Shown here: piece by piece, positions 15,028 to 22,500 of the stretch | Layout of the letters: the number at the start of each line of letters is the position of its first letter | How positions within the stretch are numbered: the stretch's first letter is position 1 | Notes under the pieces: generated by a model | The model's database searches: none | What the model was told of the DNA's origin: nothing | Seen by the model: only the letters and a program-made list of their open reading frames with translations | Assembly: GCA_904395905.1 (NCBI GenBank) | Contig: CAJFNZ010000169.1 | Span: 1-34,404, forward strand | Origin: an uncultured Oscillospiraceae bacterium | Lineage (GTDB): Bacteria; Bacillota; Clostridia; Oscillospirales; Oscillospiraceae | DNA length: 34,404 nt | Direction of reading: 5' to 3' | Made by a program: the position numbers and the translations under genes

Positions 15028-15426
15028 GTGGAGGCGACGGAAATCCGCCGGGCCCTGGCCGCCCTGCTGGACGACAGCGGCGCGGACTGGCGGGAGGCCG
15101 CCGGCTGCCTCTGCTTCCGCCTGCGGCGGGGCGGGGCGCTGCTGGAGCTGGCCTGCCGCCCGCTGGACGGACGGCTGCTGGTCTACGGGCGCTACCCCTT
15201 TCCCGCCGGAGACCGGCAGCGGGCCCTGGCCCGGTGCAGCGAGGTGAACGGGCGGGTCCTCCAGGGGGCCATGTTCCTCGACGGCGGCCGGGTGGTGTTC
15301 CGCACCGAGGCGGCCCTGCCCGACGACTATGAGGCGCCCCTGCGGATGCAGGAGGCCATCGCCTACAACGCCGACGTGCTGCTGCACTTCTGGGGCCGGC
15401 TGGCTCCGGACGGCGCCAACCTGTGA
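15028..15426 (+). CDS. YbjN / type III secretion chaperone-like small protein
   Basis: 132 residues starting at GTG 15028, with GGGAGGG 5 nt upstream. The alternating strand pattern (CLCFRLRRGGALLELACRPLDGRLLVYGRYPF), the central block ARCSEVNGRVLQGAMFLDGGRVVFRTEAALP and the final helix (MQEAIAYNADVLLHFWGRL) fit the YbjN / CesT-like chaperone fold, in which a 'vN..n....f.ld.dG.v.f...l' segment is typical. This is pattern recognition, not a firm family call. If right, it could act as a cargo or assembly chaperone for the injection system. It directly precedes the hairpin and sheath gene. Confidence 0.55.
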   Translation: MEATEIRRALAALLDDSGADWREAAGCLCFRLRRGGALLELACRPLDGRLLVYGRYPFPAGDRQRALARCSEVNGRVLQGAMFLDGGRVVFRTEAALPDDYEAPLRMQEAIAYNADVLLHFWGRLAPDGANL

Positions 15427-15450
15427 GCCGAGAGAATCACCTGCACCTTC

Positions 15451-15500
15451 GTGCCATAAGCCGGCCGGACTGCCCCGGCGGCCCGCCCGGCTTATGGCGC
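15451..15500 (+). promoter_or_regulatory. Intra-operon hairpin upstream of the sheath gene
   Basis: A 14-bp stem (15451-15464 with 15487-15500, one wobble) encloses a GC-rich loop. It is followed by a second small hairpin (GAGCC 15501-15505 / GGCTC 15514-15518) and TTT. It could be a partial terminator or an RNA-processing/stabilising element separating low-abundance leader genes from the sheath. No clear promoter is seen between 15500 and the sheath. Confidence 0.55.
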
Positions 15501-15561
15501 GAGCCCAGGCGATGGCTCTTTCCCATATGTATGTATCCACCATCAACCAGACATTACGACG

Positions 15562-15620
15562 AAAGGAGGGGCGCTTCACGGCCGGCCCCCAGCCAAACAG
15601 TGGCGTGAAGCAACAACATG
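15562..15620 (+). promoter_or_regulatory. Split ribosome binding site of the sheath gene, bridged by a hairpin
   Basis: AAAGGAGG (15562-15569) lies 48 nt from the sheath ATG (15618). Between them GCTTCACG (15573-15580) pairs perfectly with CGTGAAGC (15604-15611). Folding leaves 3 nt before and 6 nt after the stem, an effective spacing of 9 nt. An in-frame TGA at 15606 excludes an earlier start. Confidence 0.7.
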
Positions 15621-17390
15621 GCAGAGTATTTGTCCCCAGGTGTTTATGTAGAGGAGTATGACTCGGGGGCGACCCCCATGCAGGGCGTCAGCACCAGCAC
15701 GGCGGGCTTTGTGGGCCTGGCCGAGCGTGGCCCCGTGGTGGGCCAGCCCCAGCTGGTCACCAGCTTCGCCGACTACAAGCGAATCTACGGCGGATACCTG
15801 AGCGAGGCCGGCTACGGCACGGCCCGGTTCCTGCCTTACGCCGTGGAGCAGTTCTTCCTCAACGGCGGCTCCCGGGCCTACATCATGCGGGCCGTCCCCG
15901 CCGACGCCAAGGCCGGCACGGCCACCGCGGGCGTCCTGAAGTTGACGGCCGCCAACCCCGGCGCCTGGGCGGAGAATATGCGGGTCACCGTGGCCCCGTC
16001 CAGCAAGGCCAAGACCCAGGTCTTCGCCGTCAACGGCGCCGATTTGACGCTGAAGAACGCCGACGGCTTCCAGGCCGGCGACGTGGTGGAGCTGTTCGAC
16101 GGCGCCAAGAGCGCCTATGCCACCGTCAAGAGCGTGCTGGACAAGGTCGTCACCCTGGACGCCCCCTGCACCCTCAACGTGGCCGACACCAAGGTGGGCT
16201 CGCCCAAGTACATCCGCACCTGCGAAATCACCATCACCGCCCGGCTGGACGAGACGGTGGAGGTCTATGAGAACCTGTCCCTGAAGCCCGAGGCCCTCAA
16301 CTACGCCCCGGTCCGCACGGCCAAGAGCGACCTGATTCGCGTCGAGGTCCTGGCGGCGCCCAAGGCGGCGGCCCCGGCCCCCAAGGACGAGAAGAAGGAC
16401 GACAAGGCCGCGCCGGCCCCGGCTCCGGCCGCACCGGCAGGCATCACGCCCTATGAGCTGTGCGGCGGCAAGGGCGGCGAGATGGTGCTGATTCTCGCCG
16501 GCGGCAGTGACGGCACGGTCCTCAAGGTCACTGCCGACACCTACCTGGGCAAGGACGACGGCCCCGGCCGCCGCACCGCCCTCCAGGCCTTCCAGGAGTG
16601 CGCCAGCGTCTCCATCCTGGCCATCCCCGGCGTCACCGTGCCCGAGGTGCAGTCGGCCCTGGTGGGCTTCTGCGAGGGGCAGAAGAGCTGCTTCGCCATC
16701 CTCGACATCCCCATGGAGCTGACCAAGACGAACGACGTGGCCAACTTCCGGGATATGTACGACTCCACCTACGCGGCGATGTACCATCCCTGGCTCCAGA
16801 TGTTCGACGCCGGCGCCAAGCGCCCGGCCTACTTCCCGCCCTCGGGCGCCATGGCCGGCATCTACGCCCGCAGCGACAACGAGCGCGGCGTCCACAAGGC
16901 CCCGGCCAACGAGGTGGTCCGCGGCTGCACCGGCCTCTCCTGCAGCTACAACAACGGCGAGCAGGACATCCTCAACCCCCTGGGCGTGAACCTGATTCGG
17001 GCCTTCCCCGGCCGCGGCATCCGGGTCTGGGGCGCGCGCACCATCAGCTCCAACGGCCTGTGGAAGTACATCAACGTCCGGCGGCTCTTCATCTATGTGG
17101 AGGAGTCCATCAAGGCCAACACCAACTGGGTCGTCTTCGAGCCCAACAGCGAGACCCTCTGGGGCCGCGTGACCCGGACCATCGAGACCTTCCTGGCCAC
17201 CTGCTGGCGGGACGGCGCGCTGGCCGGCTCCAGCCCCGAGCAGGCCTTCTTCGTCGAGTGCGGTCCCACGACCATGACTCAGGACGACATCGACAACGGC
17301 CGGCTCATTTGCCAGATTGGCATCGCGCCGGTGAAGCCGGCGGAGTTTGTGATTTTCCGCATTACCCAGAAAACGGCCACGGGCGAATAA
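15618..17390 (+). CDS. eCIS contractile sheath protein (phage tail sheath family, Afp2/3/4-like)
   Basis: 590 residues. The opening MAEYLSPGVYVEEYDSG is diagnostic for tail sheath proteins. The C-terminal domain (from about 470: GIRVWGARTISSNGLWKYINVRRLFIYVEESI, then ATCWRDGALAGSSPEQAFFVECG and PAEFVIFRITQ) carries the strands that weave neighbouring subunits together. The sheath polymer surrounds the inner tube and contracts to drive it into a target. Residues about 245-275 are a Lys/Ala/Pro-rich linker next to a variable surface domain. It is the only sheath paralogue in the window, whereas Afp has three. The ATG is fixed by the conserved N-terminus and an in-frame stop 12 nt upstream. Translation appears to use the hairpin-bridged SD. 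Confidence 0.97.
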   Translation: MAEYLSPGVYVEEYDSGATPMQGVSTSTAGFVGLAERGPVVGQPQLVTSFADYKRIYGGYLSEAGYGTARFLPYAVEQFFLNGGSRAYIMRAVPADAKAGTATAGVLKLTAANPGAWAENMRVTVAPSSKAKTQVFAVNGADLTLKNADGFQAGDVVELFDGAKSAYATVKSVLDKVVTLDAPCTLNVADTKVGSPKYIRTCEITITARLDETVEVYENLSLKPEALNYAPVRTAKSDLIRVEVLAAPKAAAPAPKDEKKDDKAAPAPAPAAPAGITPYELCGGKGGEMVLILAGGSDGTVLKVTADTYLGKDDGPGRRTALQAFQECASVSILAIPGVTVPEVQSALVGFCEGQKSCFAILDIPMELTKTNDVANFRDMYDSTYAAMYHPWLQMFDAGAKRPAYFPPSGAMAGIYARSDNERGVHKAPANEVVRGCTGLSCSYNNGEQDILNPLGVNLIRAFPGRGIRVWGARTISSNGLWKYINVRRLFIYVEESIKANTNWVVFEPNSETLWGRVTRTIETFLATCWRDGALAGSSPEQAFFVECGPTTMTQDDIDNGRLICQIGIAPVKPAEFVIFRITQKTATGE

Positions 17391-17426
17391 GGGCCTGGTG
17401 TACGGCTTTAGAAAGGATGAAGGCAA

Positions 17427-17906
17427 ATGGCTATCAATTACCCATACAGAGTATTTCGCTATCAGGTCGAAATTGACGGCATCAACCGCGCCGGTTTTTC
17501 GGAAGTGTCCGGCATGAGTTCGTCCGTGGACGCCGTGGAGTACCGTGAGGGCGACGATTTGCGCAACACCCCCCGCAAGCTGCCCGGCCTGACGAAGTTC
17601 GGCAACGTGACCCTCCGCTGGGGCGTCTCCGACGATGCGGACTTTGTGGAGTGGCTCAACTCCGTTTCCCCGACCAACAACGCGCCGCCGACGGGCCTGG
17701 TCCGGCACGATGTGACCATCACCCTCATCGACGACGCCGGGAACCCCGGCCCCTCCTGGATTCTCATTAACGCCTGGCCGGTGGGGTACACCGTGCCCGA
17801 CCTGAACGGTCTGGGCAGCGAGGTGGCCATCCAGTCCCTGGAGCTGTGCCACGAGGGCCTGGAGCACACGGCCGGCAGCGCCGCCGGCGAGCCTTCGGCC
17901 ATCTGA
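17427..17906 (+). CDS. eCIS inner tube protein 1 (T4 gp19-like, Afp1/Afp5-like)
   Basis: 159 residues. The T4 gp19-type tail tube fold is recognisable from YPYRVFRYQVEIDGINRAGFSEVSGM at the start, KFGNVTLRWGVSDDADFVEWLNSV in the middle and EVAIQSLELCHEGLEH at the end. Hexamers of this protein stack to form the inner tube that is pushed through the target membrane and houses cargo. It lies 36 nt after the sheath gene with AAAGGATGAAGG upstream of the ATG, and is followed by a very stable hairpin. Being next to the sheath and flanked by hairpins suggests this is the main tube subunit. Confidence 0.93.
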   Translation: MAINYPYRVFRYQVEIDGINRAGFSEVSGMSSSVDAVEYREGDDLRNTPRKLPGLTKFGNVTLRWGVSDDADFVEWLNSVSPTNNAPPTGLVRHDVTITLIDDAGNPGPSWILINAWPVGYTVPDLNGLGSEVAIQSLELCHEGLEHTAGSAAGEPSAI

Positions 17907-17941
17907 TTCAGACGTCCGGAATACGGGTTCAGATGACAACC

Positions 17942-17993
17942 GGCGGCCCGGCTGTCGCCGCGCCACGGGTGCGCGGCGGCGGGTCGGGCCGCC
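17942..17993 (+). promoter_or_regulatory. Very stable intercistronic hairpin after the first tube gene
   Basis: A 9-bp outer stem (17942-17950 with 17985-17993) and an 8-bp inner stem (17956-17963 with 17971-17978), almost all G-C, are separated by a small internal loop and capped by a 7-nt loop. No T-run follows. It probably acts as a 3' mRNA stabiliser or partial terminator that sets sheath/tube dosage. Confidence 0.7.
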
Positions 17994-18014
17994 TCGGCCA
18001 ATAGGAGAAACGGT

Positions 18015-18374
18015 TTGGAAACGGAATTTGAATTTGAACTGCCCAAGGGCTACGTGGACAAGAACGGCGACGTCCACCGCCGGGGCACGATGCGCCTGGC
18101 CACGGCGGCCGACGAGATTCTCCCCCTGCGGGACCCCCGGGTCCAGCAGAACCAGGGGTATCTGACGATTGTCCTCCTCTCGCGGGTCATCACCCGCCTG
18201 GGAACGCTGAGCACCATCAACACCCGGGTGATTGAGGGGCTCTTCACCATGGACCTGGCGTACCTCCAGGACCTGTACCAGCGAATCAATATGTCCGATT
18301 TGCCGGTTTACAAGGTGGTCTGCCCCCACTGCAACCAGGAGATTGAGGTGCCGCTGGATTTTTTATTGAGCTAG
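18015..18374 (+). CDS. Tail assembly chaperone-like protein (zero-frame product)
   Basis: 119 residues. It starts with an acidic segment (METEFEFELPKGYVDKNGDV), continues with a helical core typical of phage tail assembly proteins (REILPLRD-like block, VIEGLFTMDLAYLQDLYQRI) and ends with a Cys-x2-Cys pair (VCPHCNQEIEVPLDF) that may bind metal with partners. The start is TTG at 18015 with TAGGAG 7 nt upstream. It sits between the first tube gene and further tube genes, like G in lambda or E in P2, where the product helps assemble the tail around the tape measure. Its last codons contain a -1 frameshift signal, so a minor 181-residue product continuing into the DUF6760 frame is predicted. Confidence 0.8.
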   Translation: METEFEFELPKGYVDKNGDVHRRGTMRLATAADEILPLRDPRVQQNQGYLTIVLLSRVITRLGTLSTINTRVIEGLFTMDLAYLQDLYQRINMSDLPVYKVVCPHCNQEIEVPLDFLLS

Positions 18375-18405
18375 GGCTGGTCCTGTACCCCCAGGAGCAG
18401 CTCTA
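18345..18405 (+). promoter_or_regulatory. Programmed -1 ribosomal frameshift signal
   Basis: In the zero frame, codons GAT-TTT-TTA-TTG place the slippery heptamer T TTT TTA at 18359-18365. An SD-like GAGGTG (18345-18350) lies 8 nt upstream. A 6-nt spacer then leads into a stem pairing 18372-18385 with 18392-18405: 13 bp including a G-T wobble, one G-G mismatch and a 6-nt loop. The zero-frame stop TAG (18372) is at the base of the stem. After slipping, reading continues at ATT 18365 to TGA 18557-18559. Confidence 0.8.
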
Positions 18406-18559
18406 TCAGGAGATGACATTTCTGTCCTACTACCTCCACTGGTCCCGGGGCGAGGTGATGAACCTGCCCCACCAGGAGCGCCGCCGCTGGTGCCGGGAGG
18501 TGTCGGACATCAACCAGAAGCTCAACGGGCCGGAGCCAAAGTCCATCCCGTTGCGCTGA
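18365..18559 (+). CDS. DUF6760-like (Afp6-like) domain, expressed as -1 frameshift extension
   Basis: 64 codons in the -1 frame. The product (GLVLYPQEQLYQEMTFLSYY, then LHWSRGEVMNL and HQERRRWCREVSDINQKLN) matches the short DUF6760-type protein of eCIS clusters (pattern 'lYpp.elyeEva.layhfHWs.deimdl.hrERrrwv.eI..in'). No ATG, GTG or TTG precedes the conserved start; a stop in this frame lies at 18344. The first ATG (18413) would remove the conserved first third and has an SD abutting it. Expression as a C-terminal extension of the upstream protein (117 + 64 = 181 residues) is the simplest explanation. In phage tails the rarer shifted form of this protein pair bridges tube subunits and tape measure; that role here is inference. 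Confidence 0.75.
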   Translation: MELGLVLYPQEQLYQEMTFLSYYLHWSRGEVMNLPHQERRRWCREVSDINQKLNGPEPKSIPLR

Positions 18560-18579
18560 AGAAAGGTGCGTGAGGGCGT

Positions 18580-19095
18580 TTGAGTACGGCGGAGAGCAGC
18601 AAGGGGCGGCAGGACCCCTACCGTTCGTTCCGATTCCGGGTGGAACTGGAATACGCCAACCACGAGACCGTCGTGGCGTCGTTTACCCAGTTTTCGGGGA
18701 TCCGCATGACGACCGACACCCTCCAGGCCCGGGCCGGCAGCGATGTGCGCGGCGTCCAGAGCGTGATTCCCACCCTGACCCGCTTCGAGCCGGTGACGCT
18801 GAGCCAGGGCGTGGTGGGAGACAACGAGTTTCTCAACTGGCTCTTTGACGCCGTGCCCAACGACGTCTCCGGCCCGCGGACACTGCCCCAGGGGCGGAAC
18901 ATCCGAATCGTGGTCCTGGACGACCGGGGCTCCACGGGAATTGTCTGGAGCCTGCTGAATGCCGTGCCGATTGGCTATGCCCTGAGCCCCATGGACGGCA
19001 GCAACAGCGAGGTCCTGGCGGAGAGCCTGACGTTTGCCATCGGCGGCGTTGCGCGGGTGAATGAACGGGGGCTCTGGGAAGAGATGAACTGGTAA
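18580..19095 (+). CDS. eCIS inner tube protein 2 (gp19-like paralogue)
   Basis: 171 residues. The tube fold is visible in DPYRSFRFRVELEYANHETVVASFTQFSGIRM, VIPTLTRFEPVTLSQGVVGDNEFLNWLFDAV and the final SNSEVLAESLTFAIGGVARV. The start is TTG 18580: an in-frame TGA at 18571 rules out earlier starts and AAAGG lies upstream. Compared with tube protein 1 the first loop is longer. eCIS particles use different tube paralogues for the first ring on the baseplate and the rest of the tube, so this is likely a specialised ring or an alternative main subunit. Confidence 0.88.
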   Translation: MSTAESSKGRQDPYRSFRFRVELEYANHETVVASFTQFSGIRMTTDTLQARAGSDVRGVQSVIPTLTRFEPVTLSQGVVGDNEFLNWLFDAVPNDVSGPRTLPQGRNIRIVVLDDRGSTGIVWSLLNAVPIGYALSPMDGSNSEVLAESLTFAIGGVARVNERGLWEEMNW

Positions 19096-19119
19096 AGCCC
19101 ATGGGGAGGAGGCCAAACG

Positions 19120-19560
19120 ATGAGTGTGGGGACAACGACGCCGTTCCTGTCGGGCGCATACTTTGACGTGGAGCTCAGCAGCGGGGAAAAGAGCCTGGTC
19201 GGGCGCTTCACCTCGGTCTCCGGCTTGGGCATGGAAGTGGAGTATGAGACGGTTTACGAAGGCGGCCTGCAACATCCCCGGCTGTTTTTCAAGGGCCTCA
19301 AGCCCCAGGTGCTGGTGCTGGAACAGGGCGTCGTCACCGACGAGGAGGATGTGGTTGCGGATCTGATGCAGCGGAGCGCCGAGGGCGCGTCCGTGCCGCT
19401 CAGCGGGACGATTACGCTGCGCGACAACCTGGGGAATCCGCAGCGCTCCTGGCAGTTTGCGGGCGCGGTTCTCCAGAAGTATGCCGGGCCGGAACTGAAC
19501 AGCAACACCCCGGCCCTGGCAATCAGCCGCATGGAACTGCTCTATTACGGGTGCTATTGA
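19120..19560 (+). CDS. eCIS inner tube protein 3 (gp19-like paralogue, baseplate-proximal candidate)
   Basis: 146 residues. Typical gp19-type features: PFLSGAYFDVELSSGEKSLVGRFTSVSGLGMEVEYE, LKPQVLVLEQGVV and ALAISRMELLYYGCY. A GGGGAGGAGG ribosome binding site lies 7 nt before the ATG. Third of three tube paralogues and nearest to the baseplate genes, it may be an initiator ring. Its TGA overlaps the ATG of the next gene by one base. Confidence 0.88.
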   Translation: MSVGTTTPFLSGAYFDVELSSGEKSLVGRFTSVSGLGMEVEYETVYEGGLQHPRLFFKGLKPQVLVLEQGVVTDEEDVVADLMQRSAEGASVPLSGTITLRDNLGNPQRSWQFAGAVLQKYAGPELNSNTPALAISRMELLYYGCY

Positions 19561-22500
19561 TGGATGCGATGGGAGTTCTGAAGCCGGATATGGCGGTGGT
19601 GCGGCAGGGACCCTCGGGCCTGTCGCCCTTTGGGCTGCTGTCCCGGCTGTTTGAGGAGGAACTGGCCCGTCGCACCCAGCAGCGGCTGGGCGGGTACAAC
19701 CCGCTGGACCTGACCCTTCTGGAGGAAGCGCCCGCCGAGGAGGCCGAGTCCCGCCCGCCCCTCCAGGTGAACGTGAACCTGGATGTCCGCCTGGACCAGC
19801 CCGCCAAGGGGGAGGGCCAGCCGGCCGTCCCGAATCCGGCCCAGGTGCGGCTGGTGGAAAAGGTGCTCCTCCGGGAGCGGCAGCTGCGGGAGACCCGCCA
19901 GGAGCTGCACCGGCTGGAGCTGCGGCTGGAGGCCCTGCCGGAGCAGCTGGCCGCCCGGCGGATGCCGCTGTCGGCCCGGGTGCTGACCCTGGCCAGCCGG
20001 GAGGCGGCCGCCCCGGCCGCCGGCGGGTGGACGCCCCAGGTGCGCCAGGCCCATCCCGGTTATCCCGCAGAGCAGGAGACGCCGCACCGGGAGGGCAGCA
20101 GCATCCTGCTGCCCGACGTGCTGCGCCGCCGCCGGGAGGAAGCTCTGGAGGCGGCCCGAAACCCGGCTGCACCCCGGCCGGCGGACCGAAGCGAGGGCGC
20201 GGAGGCCCTGCTGCGGCGGGTGCGGGAGGCCGTGGAGCGGACGGTTGCGGAGGACCTTCGCCGGCTCCGCCGGGAACCGACGGCCGCGCCGGACGCGGAA
20301 CGCGAAGACGGGCCGTCCGGGCTGGCTTCCGGCGGTCCGGAACGCCGGGACGCCCTGCCGCGGGAACATACCTTGCCTGCCGGGGAGACTTCGGCGGCCG
20401 GCCGGCCGCCGGCGGGAGCGCCGGACGCAGTCCGGCAACCGGTGGGCCTGCACGAGACACAGGCGTCCCGCCCCCAGTGGGAGGAGACGCCGTTGCAGCA
20501 CCGGGAGGCGTCGCCGGAACGGCCGGCGACAGGGGAATCGGATTCCGACGCCGTCCGCCCGGCGCGGACAGAAGTGCGCCGGGGATCCGAAGCGCCCGCG
20601 GCCCGTCGGGAGACGCCCGCAGCGCCGGCGGCCCGGGAGTCGGAATCGCCCGCCGCGGGGCCGACGCTTCGCCGGGACATTGACCTTGCCGACGGGAATC
20701 GGCGCGCCGCGGCGGCTGCCGTGCCGCCGTCGGACGACGAACGGGCGCGTTCCCATCCCCGGGGACCGGAGACGGAGCGGGCCGGGGACGCACCGGCGGC
20801 GTCCGCGGAGGAACCGCGGGCGGCCGTCGGCGTGCCGGCGGAGGGCGGTGCGGCCGAAGGGGCCGCCGGGAAGCCGCCTGCCCGGCCGGCGGACGGGGCA
20901 TTGCCCCCGGCGGAGGAGGCGCTGGTCTTTCGCGCCCCGGAGGCCGGCGCACCGACGCCGCAGGCCGCCGGGGAACCGGATACCGAGCCGCCGCCCCGGG
21001 TTGACCGGCAGCGGCGGAGTTCCGAGCCGTCGCCCGAGAGCGGGAAGCCGCACCCGGAGAGAAGGCCGTCCCGGCCGTCCTCCGCAGATGCCCCCGGGCG
21101 GGCGGTATCCGCGCCGGAGACCGCCGGCAGACAGGAGCCGACACCGACGGGCCGGGAGGCGGGGTTCCCGCCGTCGGGTCCGGACCGGATGCCGGAACCG
21201 GCTGCGGACGGGCAATCGCCGCAGCAGCCGGCGGCCCTTGGTTCGCCGGGCAGCGGGGGAGACGGGCCGCTCCCGGAGACGATGTTGATTCATCGGGAAG
21301 CGGATGCTGCTCCCGGGTCTGCGCCGGCTGGAACAAATCGGGAGTACGCGGCAGGCCCCCTCGTTTCCCGGGAGAACCGTTCAAGCCAGCCAATGGAGTT
21401 GGCGGCGGATGCGTCTGGCAGTGTCCGCGGCACAGAGACAGACGCGGTGGATGCGGGGCGGGCCTCACCCTCGGGAACGGCGCCGGTGCCCGGGGATGCC
21501 GGTCAATTTCCTCCGGCGGAGCATCTGGTACACCGGGAGACGGAGCGCGATGCTGCGCTGCCGGGTGCGACTGCCGGCCGGGAGGGGCTTCGGCGTCCAG
21601 AGGCCGCGCCGCCGGGCGCCGAACCGGAGACGTCGATGCCGGCCGGTGCGGAGCGGATGGCAGTTCCGCCGGCCGCCGCGATGCCCGCGCCGGCACCGCG
21701 GCCGGAGGAACCCCTGGTGTACCGGGAGGCCGGCCGTGTCGAGGCGACGCCTGCCGGGACGGCGCCTCCCGCGGGCGGTGACAGCAGGAAGTTGGGAAAT
21801 GCGGAAAGCCCTGGAATGGCAAGGGGCGAACCGGCGGAGACGGTACCGGCACAGCCGGGACGTGCCGCGGGGTTGGCGGCAGAGAGACGGCCTGAAGGCC
21901 GGCAGACGGCGCCGTTCGGCGGTGCGGTTCTCACCGCGCCGGGCACTCCGGCTGAATCGCGGCCGGCTGCGCCGGAGCCGCTGGTGCACAGGGAGACGGC
22001 AGCGGGCGCGGCGCAGGGCGGAGAGACGCCCGAAGCGCCGCGGACGGAACCGGCGGCCGGCGGCATCGCCGAGCGCCGGCCGGCAGGTCTTGCCCCGGAG
22101 GCCGCCCTCCCGGTAGGGGTGCCTGCGGTGACGGGTGTCCCGGACGGGCAGCCGCTGCCGGCGGAGCCGCTGGTGCACCGGGAGACGGCAGCGGGCGCGG
22201 CAGAGGGCGGAGAGCCGCCCGAAGCGTCGCGGACGGGCCCGGCGGCCGGCGGCATCGCCGAGCGCCGGACGGCAGGTCTTGCCTCGGAGGCCGCCCTCCC
22301 GGCAGGGGTGCCCGCGATGACAGGTGTCGCTGCCGGGCGGCCGCTGCCGGCGGAGCCGCTGGTGTACCGGGAGCCGGAGCCCGGCCCGGCGGCCGTCGGC
22401 GGGGCCGAACCGCCGACGCAGGCGGCCCGGCGAGGCGCTGCCGAAGCCGTCCGAGTGTCCGCGGTGCAGCATACGGAACGGTTGAGAACAGCCCCGGCCG

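Noticed and set aside
15576-18329. Minus-strand open frame of about 917 codons opposite sheath and tube
   Set aside because: His/Gly/Val-rich antisense shadow without recognisable domains; the plus strand holds clear sheath and tube genes.
18413-18559. Independent DUF6760 gene starting at ATG 18413
   Set aside because: It would lose the conserved LVLYPQEQLYQE part, its AGGAG directly abuts the ATG, and a full frameshift signal explains the frame better.
18430-21852. Long minus-strand open frame (about 1140 codons)
   Set aside because: Antisense shadow of tube and disordered-protein genes; Pro/Arg-rich composition caused by high GC, no family motifs.
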